This document shows, in pieces, positions 55,053-63,304 of a stretch of 64,000 nucleotides of DNA. The position numbers and the translations under genes were made by a program. This DNA comes from Xanthomarina gelatinilytica. Lineage in GTDB: Bacteria > Bacteroidota > Bacteroidia > Flavobacteriales > Flavobacteriaceae. The notes below the pieces were generated by a model, which saw only the letters and a list, made by a program, of their open reading frames with translations, was not told the DNA's origin and searched no databases. Every line of letters starts with the position of its first letter. Position 1 is the stretch's first letter. The stretch covers positions 62,001-126,000 of the forward strand of contig NZ_ANLA01000010.1 of the NCBI RefSeq assembly GCF_000348685.1. The letters run 5' to 3'.

Positions 55053-55559
55053 ATGCAACTAACTCATTACAACACTCATTTTACCAAACAAACCTTTCCC
55101 ATTACTTTGGTTTGCGACAACATTACCAACGCTCCCAACATTGGGAGCCTGTTTAGGACAGCAGATGCGTTTGGAGTAAAAAAAATTATTTTTTGTGGCT
55201 CTCCTATTCCTAAAGGGCGAAAAATGACCAAGACTTCCAGAGCCACAGAAAACATTGTGCCTTTTGAAGAAAAGGAAACCATTTTAGAAACGCTTGATCA
55301 ATTAAAATCTGAAAATTATTTTCTAATATCCTTGGAAATCACCAATAACAGCCAAGAAATCAATACGTTTAGGTTTCCACACAATCAAAAGATTGCTTTG
55401 ATAATTGGAGATGAAAATTTTGGAATATCTGAAACTGTTTTAAACCTTTCGGATGCTATCATCCATATAAACATGTTCGGGCAAAATAGCAGTATGAATG
55501 TGGTTCAGGCAACAAGCATTGCCCTTTATGAAGTAACCAAACAGTTCAGCAAAAAATAA
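55053..55559 (+). CDS. SpoU/TrmH family RNA methyltransferase
   Basis: About 168 residues from ATG at 55053; an upstream in-frame ATG at 55029 would add eight poorly conserved residues. The knot-fold landmarks are ITLVCDNITNAPNIGSLFRTADAFGV (with the N and R of motif 1), IALIIGDENFGISE (motif 2) and NMFGQNSSMNVVQATSIALYE (motif 3). It 2'-O-methylates a ribose in tRNA or rRNA; the target cannot be told from sequence. It lacks the extra N-terminal RNA-binding domain of larger members. Confidence 0.9.
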   Translation: MQLTHYNTHFTKQTFPITLVCDNITNAPNIGSLFRTADAFGVKKIIFCGSPIPKGRKMTKTSRATENIVPFEEKETILETLDQLKSENYFLISLEITNNSQEINTFRFPHNQKIALIIGDENFGISETVLNLSDAIIHINMFGQNSSMNVVQATSIALYEVTKQFSKK

Positions 55560-55597
55560 ACCCTTGGACATTTAAAAGCAAAATGTATCTTTACTAA

Positions 55598-56689
55598 ATG
55601 AATTCAAACGACATTTCAAAAGGAATTTTAAAGGCTTTGGCAACAGTATTGGGAATTAGCATCCTACTGTTTTTTCTATATAAAATCCAGTCTGTTATTG
55701 TTTATATTGCCATTTCTGCAGTGGTTTCCCTTACCGGAAGACCCATTGTTGGTTTTTTAAGATATCGTTTAAAATTAAATAACTTATTGGCAGTTGCCAT
55801 AACCATGATTCTTTTATTAGGTGTTATTATGGGTCTCATTGGCTTATTTATACCTTTAATAGTAGAACAAGGTCAGAATTTATCATTGCTAAACATTGAG
55901 CAACTGCAAAGCAACATCAAACATATTTACACAGAATTTATTTCTCACTTTAACCTTGGCAAAATTCAAGCAAACGAAGATCCTTTGGCCAATTCCAGTT
56001 TGCTCTCTAAAATAAATTTTGCTTTGATTCCTGAATTTTTAAATTCTGTGGTTAGCGGTTTTGGAAGCTTTAGTATGGGGTTGTTTTCTGTGCTTTTTAT
56101 TTCATTTTTCTTTTTAAAAGACAGCAAATTGTTTGAGAACAGCTTAATGACCCTAATTCCTGATAATAAAGAAGCTCGTTTAAAAAAATCTATGGATAAA
56201 ATTAAAAATCTATTATCTAGATATTTTGTTGGCCTTGTTTTTCAAATTTCCATATTATTTGTTATTTACACTATTGGATTGTTGATTATTGGAGTAAAAA
56301 ACGCAGTGGTTATTGCTTTTTTATGTGCCTTAATAAACTTAATCCCATATTTGGGACCAGTAATTGGAGGATGTATCATGATTTTATTGACCATGACCAG
56401 TAATTTGGGGAGTGGGTTTAGTGAAGTAATCATACCTACAACTCTCAAGGTCCTTTTAGTAATCATTATTGGTCAATTAATAGATAATTTTATAAGTCAG
56501 CCGCTTATTTTTTCAAAAAGTGTGAAATCGCATCCACTAGAAATTTTTCTGGTTATCATTATAGCTGGTTTGTTGTTTGGTATTGTTGGGATGATTATTG
56601 CCATTCCAACCTACACAGCCATAAAAGTTATTTTAAAAGAATTTTTATCAGACAACAAAGTGGTTCAAAGCCTAACAAAAGACCTATAA
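55598..56689 (+). CDS. AI-2E family transporter
   Basis: A 363-residue membrane protein of the TqsA/YdiK/PerM family. About eight membrane segments are visible, with the first three early (ALATVLGISILLFFLYKI, VIVYIAISAVVSLTGRP, LLAVAITMILLLGVIMGLIG). The conserved C-terminal part has LINLIPYLGPVIGG and IGQLIDNFISQPLIFSKSVKSHPLEIFLVII, typical of the family. Members export small molecules or cations; the substrate here is unknown. It is 8 bp before the methyltransferase gene. Confidence 0.92.
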   Translation: MNSNDISKGILKALATVLGISILLFFLYKIQSVIVYIAISAVVSLTGRPIVGFLRYRLKLNNLLAVAITMILLLGVIMGLIGLFIPLIVEQGQNLSLLNIEQLQSNIKHIYTEFISHFNLGKIQANEDPLANSSLLSKINFALIPEFLNSVVSGFGSFSMGLFSVLFISFFFLKDSKLFENSLMTLIPDNKEARLKKSMDKIKNLLSRYFVGLVFQISILFVIYTIGLLIIGVKNAVVIAFLCALINLIPYLGPVIGGCIMILLTMTSNLGSGFSEVIIPTTLKVLLVIIIGQLIDNFISQPLIFSKSVKSHPLEIFLVIIIAGLLFGIVGMIIAIPTYTAIKVILKEFLSDNKVVQSLTKDL

Positions 56690-56696
56690 CATCACT

Positions 56697-57887
56697 TTGA
56701 ATAAGTCGATTTTACATATTGAAAATCAAGATTTTATAAACAATAATCTAAATGCAGACACCAGTACTTTATTGTTTAAAAAACACGCTGGACTGTCCTT
56801 GGACATAAAAGTGTTGATAGAGCAAATTGAAGCAAAAAAAAGATGTCAAAAAAAACTGCCTACCTGGTTTGAAACTTCAAATATCTATTATCCAAACAAA
56901 TTAAATATTGAGCAAACATCTTCTGAAATCACTGCAAAATATAAGGCAAACCTTATCTCTGGAAATTCCATAATAGATTTAACTGGTGGTTTTGGAGTAG
57001 ACAGTTTTTACTTTTCCAAGCATTTTAAATCAGTCATTCATTGTGAAATCAACAAAGAACTTTCTCAAATGGTTTCGCATAATTACAAACAACTTGGGGC
57101 AGAACATATTCAAACCATAGCTAAAGATGGATTAGCGTTTTTAAAGGAATCAACCTTGAATTTCGATTGGATATACATAGACCCATCCAGAAGACATGAC
57201 AGTAAAGGCAAAGTGTTCTTTTTAAAGGATTGTTTGCCAAATGCACCAGAACACCTTCATGTTTTGTTTGAACATTCCAACAACCTAATGATTAAAACTT
57301 CTCCTCTTTTAGATCTATCCGTAGGTTTAAAGGAATTGAAACACGTTAAAACCATCCATGTGGTAGCTGTAAACAATGAGGTAAAAGAACTGCTATGGAT
57401 GTTGGAAAAAGAAATGCATACAGAAGACGTACAAATAGAAACCATCAATATAAAAAACAAGGATAATCAATATTTTGGCTTTAGATTTCAAGATGAAACC
57501 CAGGCTCAATCCAAATGGAGCCTACCTCTTAATTTTTTATACGAACCCAATGCTGCTATTTTAAAATCAGGTGGATTTCATAGTGTTTCCAAGCAGTTTC
57601 AATTAAAAAAATTACACCAACATTCACATTTATACACTTCAAGCGATTTAATGGAATTTCCTGGCCGAAGATTTAAAATTGAAGATATTTTGCCTTTCAA
57701 CAAAAAAGCCTTTAAAAAAGCAGCTATTGCCAAAGCCAATATTACTACAAGAAATTTTCCGGAATCGGTTGATAGCATTAGAAAAAAACTGAACCTTAAA
57801 GATGGAGGCAACACTTACATTTTTGCCACTACCAATTTAGAAAACGAAAAAATTTTAATAGTTTGTTCTAAATTATCAAGAAAATGA
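56697..57887 (+). CDS. Class I SAM-dependent methyltransferase with THUMP-like domain
   Basis: A 396-residue protein from TTG at 56697. The SAM motif I is SIIDLTGGFGVDSFYFS near residue 97; the catalytic-type motif is DWIYIDPSRRH near residue 158. The C-terminal ~130 residues (PNAAILKSGGFHSVSKQF, FPGRRFKIEDILPFNKKAFKKA) match the THUMP-like domain seen in such bacteroidal proteins. It is probably an RNA or small-substrate methyltransferase; the target is unknown. The gene follows the AI-2E transporter by 7 bp and precedes a HAD gene. Confidence 0.85.
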   Translation: MNKSILHIENQDFINNNLNADTSTLLFKKHAGLSLDIKVLIEQIEAKKRCQKKLPTWFETSNIYYPNKLNIEQTSSEITAKYKANLISGNSIIDLTGGFGVDSFYFSKHFKSVIHCEINKELSQMVSHNYKQLGAEHIQTIAKDGLAFLKESTLNFDWIYIDPSRRHDSKGKVFFLKDCLPNAPEHLHVLFEHSNNLMIKTSPLLDLSVGLKELKHVKTIHVVAVNNEVKELLWMLEKEMHTEDVQIETINIKNKDNQYFGFRFQDETQAQSKWSLPLNFLYEPNAAILKSGGFHSVSKQFQLKKLHQHSHLYTSSDLMEFPGRRFKIEDILPFNKKAFKKAAIAKANITTRNFPESVDSIRKKLNLKDGGNTYIFATTNLENEKILIVCSKLSRK

Positions 57888-57918
57888 AAGCTTCTGTATC
57901 TTTGAAAAAAATTTAACC

Positions 57919-58575
57919 GTGTTAAAAGCAGTATTATTTGATATGGATGGCGTGATAGTGGATACAGAGCCTCTTCACCACAAAGCCTATTTTGGGATGT
58001 TCAATAGCTTAAAAATAGAGGTTAGCGAAGCACATTACCAAACTTTCACAGGACAATCTACCATGAACGTTTGCAAAAGCCTTTGCAGCCAATTTAAACT
58101 ACACAACAATCCAGAAGAATTGGTTCAAATAAAGAGACAAATTTTTAAGGATTTATTTAAAAACGACCCTAATTTACAGCTTATTGATGGTGTTTTGGAT
58201 TTGATAAAGGATTATCATGAAAATGGTTTGACACTTGTTTTGGCTTCCTCTGCCTCTATGGGGACCATAGAAAGCGTTTTTAACAGGTTTGATTTGGATC
58301 AATACTTTTTGGCAAAACTAAGTGGAGCCGATTTAAAAGCTTCAAAGCCTCATCCAGAGATATTTGTTAAAGCTGCCGAAGTAAGTGGTTACAACAAAAA
58401 GAATTGTTTGGTAATTGAAGATTCCACTAATGGCATTAAAGCAGCAAATGCAGCTAACATATTTTGTGTTGGCTATAAAAGTGCCCATTCAAAAAATCAG
58501 GATTATAGCAAAGCCAATTTTATAATAAACGATTTCAAAGAAATTGAATATAACCGTGTTAAGTTGTTTTTTTAA
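57919..58575 (+). CDS. HAD family phosphatase (beta-phosphoglucomutase-like)
   Basis: A 218-residue haloacid dehalogenase protein from GTG at 57919. Motif I is LFDMDGVIVDTEPLHHKAY (DxDGV); motif II is LVLASSASMGTIESV; motif III lysine is in LKASKPHPEIFVKAA; motif IV is CLVIEDSTNGIKAANAA. The helical cap after motif I is the C1 type of beta-phosphoglucomutase and sugar phosphatases. It acts on a small sugar phosphate in the cytoplasm. It is the last plus-strand gene before the tRNA cluster. Confidence 0.92.
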   Translation: MLKAVLFDMDGVIVDTEPLHHKAYFGMFNSLKIEVSEAHYQTFTGQSTMNVCKSLCSQFKLHNNPEELVQIKRQIFKDLFKNDPNLQLIDGVLDLIKDYHENGLTLVLASSASMGTIESVFNRFDLDQYFLAKLSGADLKASKPHPEIFVKAAEVSGYNKKNCLVIEDSTNGIKAANAANIFCVGYKSAHSKNQDYSKANFIINDFKEIEYNRVKLFF

Positions 58576-58623
58576 CCTTTTTTAATCCAGAATTACAAGA
58601 TACATTAACATGTTATGAAAACA

Positions 58624-58654
58624 AAAAAGACCTACCGTAACAGTAAGTCTTTTT
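58624..58654. terminator. Bidirectional terminator between the HAD gene and the tRNA cluster
   Basis: AAAAAGACCTAC pairs with GTAAGTCTTTTT, with one C-A mismatch, around a 7-nt loop. T tracts on either strand allow it to end both the HAD gene and the convergent tRNA transcript. Confidence 0.75.
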
Positions 58655-58655
58655 G

Positions 58656-58729
58656 TGAGCCCGATAGGATTCGAACCTATGACCGCCTCCTTAGAAGGGA
58701 GGTGCTCTATCCAGCTGAGCTACGAGCCC
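58656..58729 (-). tRNA. tRNA-Arg (anticodon TCT)
   Basis: The minus strand folds as a 74-nt cloverleaf: acceptor GGGCTCG with a partner containing G-U pairs, D-arm GCTCAGCTGGATAGAGC, anticodon stem CCTCC/GGAGG with loop CTTCTAA, and T-arm AGGTTCGAATCCT. The discriminator is A and CCA is not encoded. Confidence 0.93.
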
Positions 58730-58746
58730 GTAACTCTTAAAAATTG

Positions 58747-58821
58747 TCGGGGTGGCAGGATTCGAACCTGCGACCTCCGCGTCCCAAACGCGGCGCGATA
58801 ACCGGGCTACGCTACACCCCG
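58747..58821 (-). tRNA. tRNA-Pro (anticodon TGG)
   Basis: A 75-nt cloverleaf on the minus strand: acceptor CGGGGTG/CACCCCG, anticodon stem CCGCG/CGCGG with loop TTTGGGA, and T-arm AGGTTCGAATCCT. It lies 17 bp from tRNA-Arg. Confidence 0.93.
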
Positions 58822-58850
58822 AATTGGTTATCTTTTTGTCAAAAAAATTG

Positions 58851-58934
58851 CGGAGAGACAGGGATTCGAACCCTGGCGACACTTACGCGTCGACAGATTA
58901 GCAATCTGCTCCATTACCACTCTGGCACCTCTCC
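58851..58934 (-). tRNA. tRNA-Ser (anticodon GCT)
   Basis: An 84-nt class II tRNA on the minus strand: acceptor GGAGAGG, anticodon stem GCAGA/TCTGT with loop TTGCTAA, a long variable arm (CGACGCGTAAGTGTCG), and T-arm GGGTTCGAATCCC. It is the first of the Ser-Pro-Arg set in transcription order. Confidence 0.93.
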
Positions 58935-59028
58935 TTAATATTTAATGAACTTTAGCAATAAAATTGCGGATGCAAATGTAACGCATATCACTTAAGAACG
59001 CAACTATTTTTTTTAATTTTTTAAATAT

Positions 59029-61077
59029 TTATTCTGGATATTCAATACGTAAGTGATAAATGTTTGCTAGCTTGTGTTTTAGCACTTTTTTTATGGATTG
59101 AATTTCTTTAAAAGTAATGTTGGCATTTAAAAATTGTTCGTCGACCATTTGTTTGTTTATTATGTTTTCAACAAATGCATCAATTTTACTGGAAGTAGGC
59201 TCTTTTAAGCTTTTTGAAGCTGCTTCCACACTATCGCACATCATTAAAATAGCTGTTTCTTTACTAAAAGGTTTGGGTCCTGGATATTTAAATTGGTTTT
59301 TATCAATGCTGTCGTCTATTTCTTTTTCTTTCATATAAAAATAATAAACCAAACTGGTGCCATGATGCGTTCTTATAAAGTCTATAACACGATCTGGCAA
59401 ATTGTTTTTCTTTGCTATTTCTATACCATTGATTACATGGTCTATAATAACCTTGGCACTTTCCTTGGAAGACAATTCATCATGAGGATTGATTCCGGTA
59501 GATTGGTTTTCTGTAAAATAAGTGGGATTCATCATTTTACCAATATCATGGTACAAAGCACCTACTCTAACCAACATGGCATTTGCACCAATCTCGTTCG
59601 CAGATGCTTCTGCTAAATTGGCTACATTTAATGAATGATGAAAAGTTCCTGGGGCTTTGTTGGAAAGTTCTTTCAATAGTTTGGTATTGGTATCGGATAA
59701 TTCCAAAAGCGACACATCAGACACCAGGCCAAATAGTTTTTCATAAGCATAAATTAAAGGTTGAACAAACAAAGTAGCCAACCCACAAAGCACAAACATC
59801 CCAAAGGTTTCCCATTTTAATGTTTCCACACTCCCTTCATGAATGACAAAAAAAGCAAAATATGCTATAATGTATATTAGTGTGATCTGTCCAACTGAAA
59901 TGAACAAATTAGCTCGTTTGTAAAGCTCTGAAACAGTTAAAATAGTTACAATTCCCGCAATTATTTGAAGGAACATGTATTCATAGCTGTTAGGTACAAT
60001 GGAACCTAACAAAAGCACTGTAATAACGTGGGAAAACAACCCTAAACGTGCATCAAAAAATGCTTTTAATACTAAAGGTAAAATACATATGGGAACTACA
60101 TAGATATACTGAGAGTTATAGTTTACAACCAGAGTGGTTATAAAAACCATTAAAAACACGTTAAAGAAAATAAAAGTTACTTTGGTGTTGTTTTCAAAAA
60201 TATCATTTCTGTACTTTCTTAAAAACAACAACAGCATTAATAAAGCCAAGGAAACCAATAAGGTATAAGCAAAAACAATCCAATAATAATTGGATTTTGT
60301 CCACACTTGGGATTCGTATTCCGATTCCAAGGATTTCAGTTTTTGGTATTTATCCCCTTCAACCACTTCGCCTTTGGAAATAATAAGGGTACCTTTCTCC
60401 ACACTTCCCCTTGTAAACGAAATTTTTTCCAGATCGCTCTGCAAAGCTTTTTCAGTAAATGCTTTATCGTAACTCAGGTTAGGTTCTATAACTTCAAAAA
60501 ACAAAGCAATAAAGGGTTTTTGAAACTGCATGAAGCCCTCCTTGGCAAGTTGGCTCGTAAGGATATCCTTAATGTTGTTTTGTTTTATTAAATCGGAATA
60601 CCTTACAGTTTGTTTTTCTGTACGTCCTTCCAGTAAAATGGCTTTTTTACCCTCTGCGAATGCATAATCTTCATCTAAAACGCCATTAACATAAAGTTTA
60701 TCAATAATGTTCAATCCCAAATTATATAAATGGGTTTTATTGGAAGTTACCAAAGAGTCTGGAAGTTCCAGTTTAAATTCAGATTTATATTCAGAAATAA
60801 CGCGATCAACAACTCCCAATTCAACGTTAAAATACAAATTGGCTTTATCTGTAATTTCTTTTTTTTCTGCTTTTATTTCATCATCCGTTTTCTTGATTGC
60901 AAAATCAAATGGTGCATATAAATTTTCAGACTGCCAAGGTTTTCCTTTTTCAAAATTGTATTTAAATTTACCACTCTTTGGAAATAAATAAACTATTAAA
61001 AATGTGGTGCTTATAAAAAGTATAAGCTTGTAAGCCAAGGAATGATTTCTATATAAAAAATTAATAAAGTCTTTCAT
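59029..61077 (-). CDS. 7TM-HD family phosphohydrolase (PgpH-like)
   Basis: A 682-residue membrane protein with the 7TMR-HD layout: one N-terminal helix (LILFISTTFLIVYLF), an extracytoplasmic 7TMR-HDED domain to about residue 260, seven membrane helices to about 450, and a cytoplasmic HD domain. HD residues are HHSLNVANLAEASANEIG near 479, LYHDIGKMMNPTYF near 508, and RTHHGTSLVYYFY. PgpH-type members hydrolyse the second messenger c-di-AMP, and that activity is the best inference. It stands between the tRNA cluster and the divergent thiolase. Confidence 0.92.
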   Translation of the reverse strand: MKDFINFLYRNHSLAYKLILFISTTFLIVYLFPKSGKFKYNFEKGKPWQSENLYAPFDFAIKKTDDEIKAEKKEITDKANLYFNVELGVVDRVISEYKSEFKLELPDSLVTSNKTHLYNLGLNIIDKLYVNGVLDEDYAFAEGKKAILLEGRTEKQTVRYSDLIKQNNIKDILTSQLAKEGFMQFQKPFIALFFEVIEPNLSYDKAFTEKALQSDLEKISFTRGSVEKGTLIISKGEVVEGDKYQKLKSLESEYESQVWTKSNYYWIVFAYTLLVSLALLMLLLFLRKYRNDIFENNTKVTFIFFNVFLMVFITTLVVNYNSQYIYVVPICILPLVLKAFFDARLGLFSHVITVLLLGSIVPNSYEYMFLQIIAGIVTILTVSELYKRANLFISVGQITLIYIIAYFAFFVIHEGSVETLKWETFGMFVLCGLATLFVQPLIYAYEKLFGLVSDVSLLELSDTNTKLLKELSNKAPGTFHHSLNVANLAEASANEIGANAMLVRVGALYHDIGKMMNPTYFTENQSTGINPHDELSSKESAKVIIDHVINGIEIAKKNNLPDRVIDFIRTHHGTSLVYYFYMKEKEIDDSIDKNQFKYPGPKPFSKETAILMMCDSVEAASKSLKEPTSSKIDAFVENIINKQMVDEQFLNANITFKEIQSIKKVLKHKLANIYHLRIEYPE

Positions 61078-61170
61078 TGATAAGGTTCAAGTATTCAAAT
61101 GTAATAAAAATAACAGCGAAATTGGTGACTTATAATAAGGGAAACATTCTAAATTCTATTAAAAATTGAT

Positions 61171-61178
61171 TAATTTTG
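61171..61178 (+). promoter_or_regulatory. Candidate -7 element for the thiolase gene
   Basis: TAATTTTG followed by C matches TAnnTTTG, 27 bp before the ATG at 61206. No TTG is found at the usual -33 spacing. Confidence 0.45.
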
Positions 61179-61205
61179 CGTCATTAAAAATTAAACCCAC
61201 ATAAA

Positions 61206-62387
61206 ATGAGCAAAGAAGTCGTAATTGTATCAGCAGCAAGAACACCAATAGGAAGTTTTTTAGGCGCATTATCTACTATTCCAGCACCTAAATTAGGAGC
61301 AATAGCCATAAAAGGAGCCTTAGATAAAATCCATTTAGATCCAAGCTTGGTCCAAGAAGTAATTATGGGTCATGTGGTTCAAGCTGGAGCAGGTCAAGCA
61401 CCTGCAAGACAAGCTGCCATTTATGCTGGGATTCCAAATACAGTTCCATGTACAACCGTAAATAAAGTTTGCGCTTCTGGAATGAAAAGTGTTATGCAAG
61501 CTGCTCAAGCCATTGCTCTTGGTGATGCTGACATAATAGTAGCTGGAGGAATGGAAAACATGAGTATGATTCCACATTACTACCATGCCAGAACAGGAAC
61601 AAAATTTGGTCCTGCAACCATGGAAGACGGCATGCAAAAAGACGGTTTGGTAGATGCCTATGACAATAATGCCATGGGAGTTTGTGCTGATGCGTGTGCA
61701 ACAGAATATAAATTTTCACGAGAAGATCAAGATGCTTTTGCCATTCAGTCCTACAAACGTTCGGCTGCTGCTTGGGAAGCAGGCAAATTTGACAATGAAG
61801 TTGTTCCTGTTGAGGTGCCACAGCGTCGTGGCGATGCAATTGTAGTCTCCAAAGACGAAGAGTTTACTAATGTTAAAATAGATAAAATCCCTGCTTTACG
61901 ACCTGCTTTTACAAAAGACGGAACCGTAACTGCTGCTAACGCTTCCACTATTAATGATGGTGCAGGAGCCATGGTTTTAATGAGCAAGGAAAAAGCCTTG
62001 GAATTAGGCTTAAAACCTTTGGCCACCATAACTGGATATGCTGATGCCGCCCAAGAACCAGAATGGTTTACCACAGCTCCTGCTAAAGCCTTGCCAAAAG
62101 CTTTGAACAAAGCTGGTATTTCTTTAAACGATGTAGATTATTTTGAATTCAACGAAGCTTTTTCTGTGGTTGGTTTGGCCAATATGAAAATTTTGGGGCT
62201 TAACGACACTAATGTAAACGTTAATGGTGGAGCTGTTTCTTTAGGTCATCCACTTGGTTGTTCTGGAGTTAGGATTTTAATTACCTTACTTAATGTTTTA
62301 GAACAAAACAATGCTAAAATTGGAGCAGCCGCTATCTGCAATGGTGGTGGTGGTGCTTCTGCTGTTGTAATTGAAAGAAACCAATAA
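61206..62387 (+). CDS. Acetyl-CoA C-acyltransferase (thiolase)
   Basis: A 393-residue thiolase. The nucleophile is Cys89 in NKVCASGMKS; the C-terminal catalytic parts are NGGAVSLGHPLGCSGVRI (histidine) and AICNGGGGASAVV (second cysteine). It condenses or cleaves acetyl-CoA and acyl-CoA; length and motifs fit the biosynthetic/acetoacetyl-CoA type. It is a single gene, not next to other fatty acid degradation genes, so the physiological direction is open. Confidence 0.94.
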   Translation: MSKEVVIVSAARTPIGSFLGALSTIPAPKLGAIAIKGALDKIHLDPSLVQEVIMGHVVQAGAGQAPARQAAIYAGIPNTVPCTTVNKVCASGMKSVMQAAQAIALGDADIIVAGGMENMSMIPHYYHARTGTKFGPATMEDGMQKDGLVDAYDNNAMGVCADACATEYKFSREDQDAFAIQSYKRSAAAWEAGKFDNEVVPVEVPQRRGDAIVVSKDEEFTNVKIDKIPALRPAFTKDGTVTAANASTINDGAGAMVLMSKEKALELGLKPLATITGYADAAQEPEWFTTAPAKALPKALNKAGISLNDVDYFEFNEAFSVVGLANMKILGLNDTNVNVNGGAVSLGHPLGCSGVRILITLLNVLEQNNAKIGAAAICNGGGGASAVVIERNQ

Positions 62388-62497
62388 TTGTTATTTTTAT
62401 TGTTATTATTCAATAAACATGAAACTTCAACTAATTGTCTTTTTTATTTAACGTGCTTATAAATAATTAACAATAATAGCGAATAAAAAATTCTTCT

Positions 62498-63247
62498 ATG
62501 CAATACGGAATTTGTAATTTAAGCATTGTTCCTTTAAGATCTGAACCAGCCGACACCAGTGAATTGGTATCCCAAGTGTTGTATGGCGATTATTTTAAGG
62601 TTTTGGAACAACGTAAGTCTTGGAGCAAAATCCGTCTTGGTTTTGACAAATATGAAGGTTGGGTTGACAACAAACAATACGTTGAGATTACTGTAGAGCA
62701 ATATGAAGCACTTCATCTGGAAGCCCCTATTTTATCAAAGGATTTGGTAGAGTTTGTTGAAGATGTTAACCAACAGCTTTATGCCATACCATTAGGGTCT
62801 TCCCTTAACGGATTGCCTCTTTTAAAGCACACTCATGATGGTGCTGTTATTAACGAGATAAAACCTAAACAAAATATTATTGAAACAGCATTTATGTATT
62901 TAAATGCGCCTTATTTATGGGGAGGAAAAACGCCTTTTGGCATTGATTGCTCCGGATTTACACAAATGGTTTACAAATTAAATGGTTACAAACTTTTAAG
63001 GGATGCTTCGCAACAATCCACTCAAGGGGAACCTTTAAGCTTTATAGAAGAAAGCGAGCCAGGAGATTTGGCTTTCTTTGATAATAATGAGGGACAAATT
63101 GTTCATGTAGGTATTATTATGAAAGACAACTACATTATCCATGCCCATGGCAAAGTGCGTATAGATAGGTTAGACCATTCTGGCATATACAATCATGAGA
63201 AGCGTATGCATACACATAAGCTTAGGGTTATAAAGAAAATTATATAA
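62498..63247 (+). CDS. C40 family (NlpC/P60) peptidase with SH3 domain
   Basis: A 249-residue cell-wall peptidase. An N-terminal bacterial SH3-like domain (ICNLSIVPLRSEPADTSELVSQVLYGDYFKVLE...YEGWVDNKQY) is followed by a linker and the NlpC/P60 domain. The catalytic residues are C151 in FGIDCSGFTQMV and H203 in QIVHVGIIMKD, with a third polar residue in IIHAHGK. It cleaves D-gamma-Glu-diaminopimelate bonds in peptidoglycan. No signal peptide is obvious, so export is unclear. The gene ends at a strong terminator. Confidence 0.92.
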   Translation: MQYGICNLSIVPLRSEPADTSELVSQVLYGDYFKVLEQRKSWSKIRLGFDKYEGWVDNKQYVEITVEQYEALHLEAPILSKDLVEFVEDVNQQLYAIPLGSSLNGLPLLKHTHDGAVINEIKPKQNIIETAFMYLNAPYLWGGKTPFGIDCSGFTQMVYKLNGYKLLRDASQQSTQGEPLSFIEESEPGDLAFFDNNEGQIVHVGIIMKDNYIIHAHGKVRIDRLDHSGIYNHEKRMHTHKLRVIKKII

Positions 63248-63251
63248 AATA

Positions 63252-63286
63252 AAAAAAAGCTGCAATTTTAAATTGCAGCTTTTTTT
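63252..63286. terminator. Bidirectional Rho-independent terminator
   Basis: AGCTGCAATTT pairs with AAATTGCAGCT with A and T runs of at least seven on the two sides. It separates the NlpC gene from the convergent TPR gene. Confidence 0.88.
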
Positions 63287-63304
63287 ATGTTAATGTTAAA
63301 GGAA

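Noticed and set aside
58691-58938. Two short frames across the tRNA cluster
   Set aside because: They run through three well-folded tRNA genes; the 'DSNLRPP'-like peptide is the translation of a tRNA-Pro complement.
61335-62110. Long minus-strand frames opposite the thiolase
   Set aside because: They are shadows of a conserved coding sequence, which keeps all catalytic residues.
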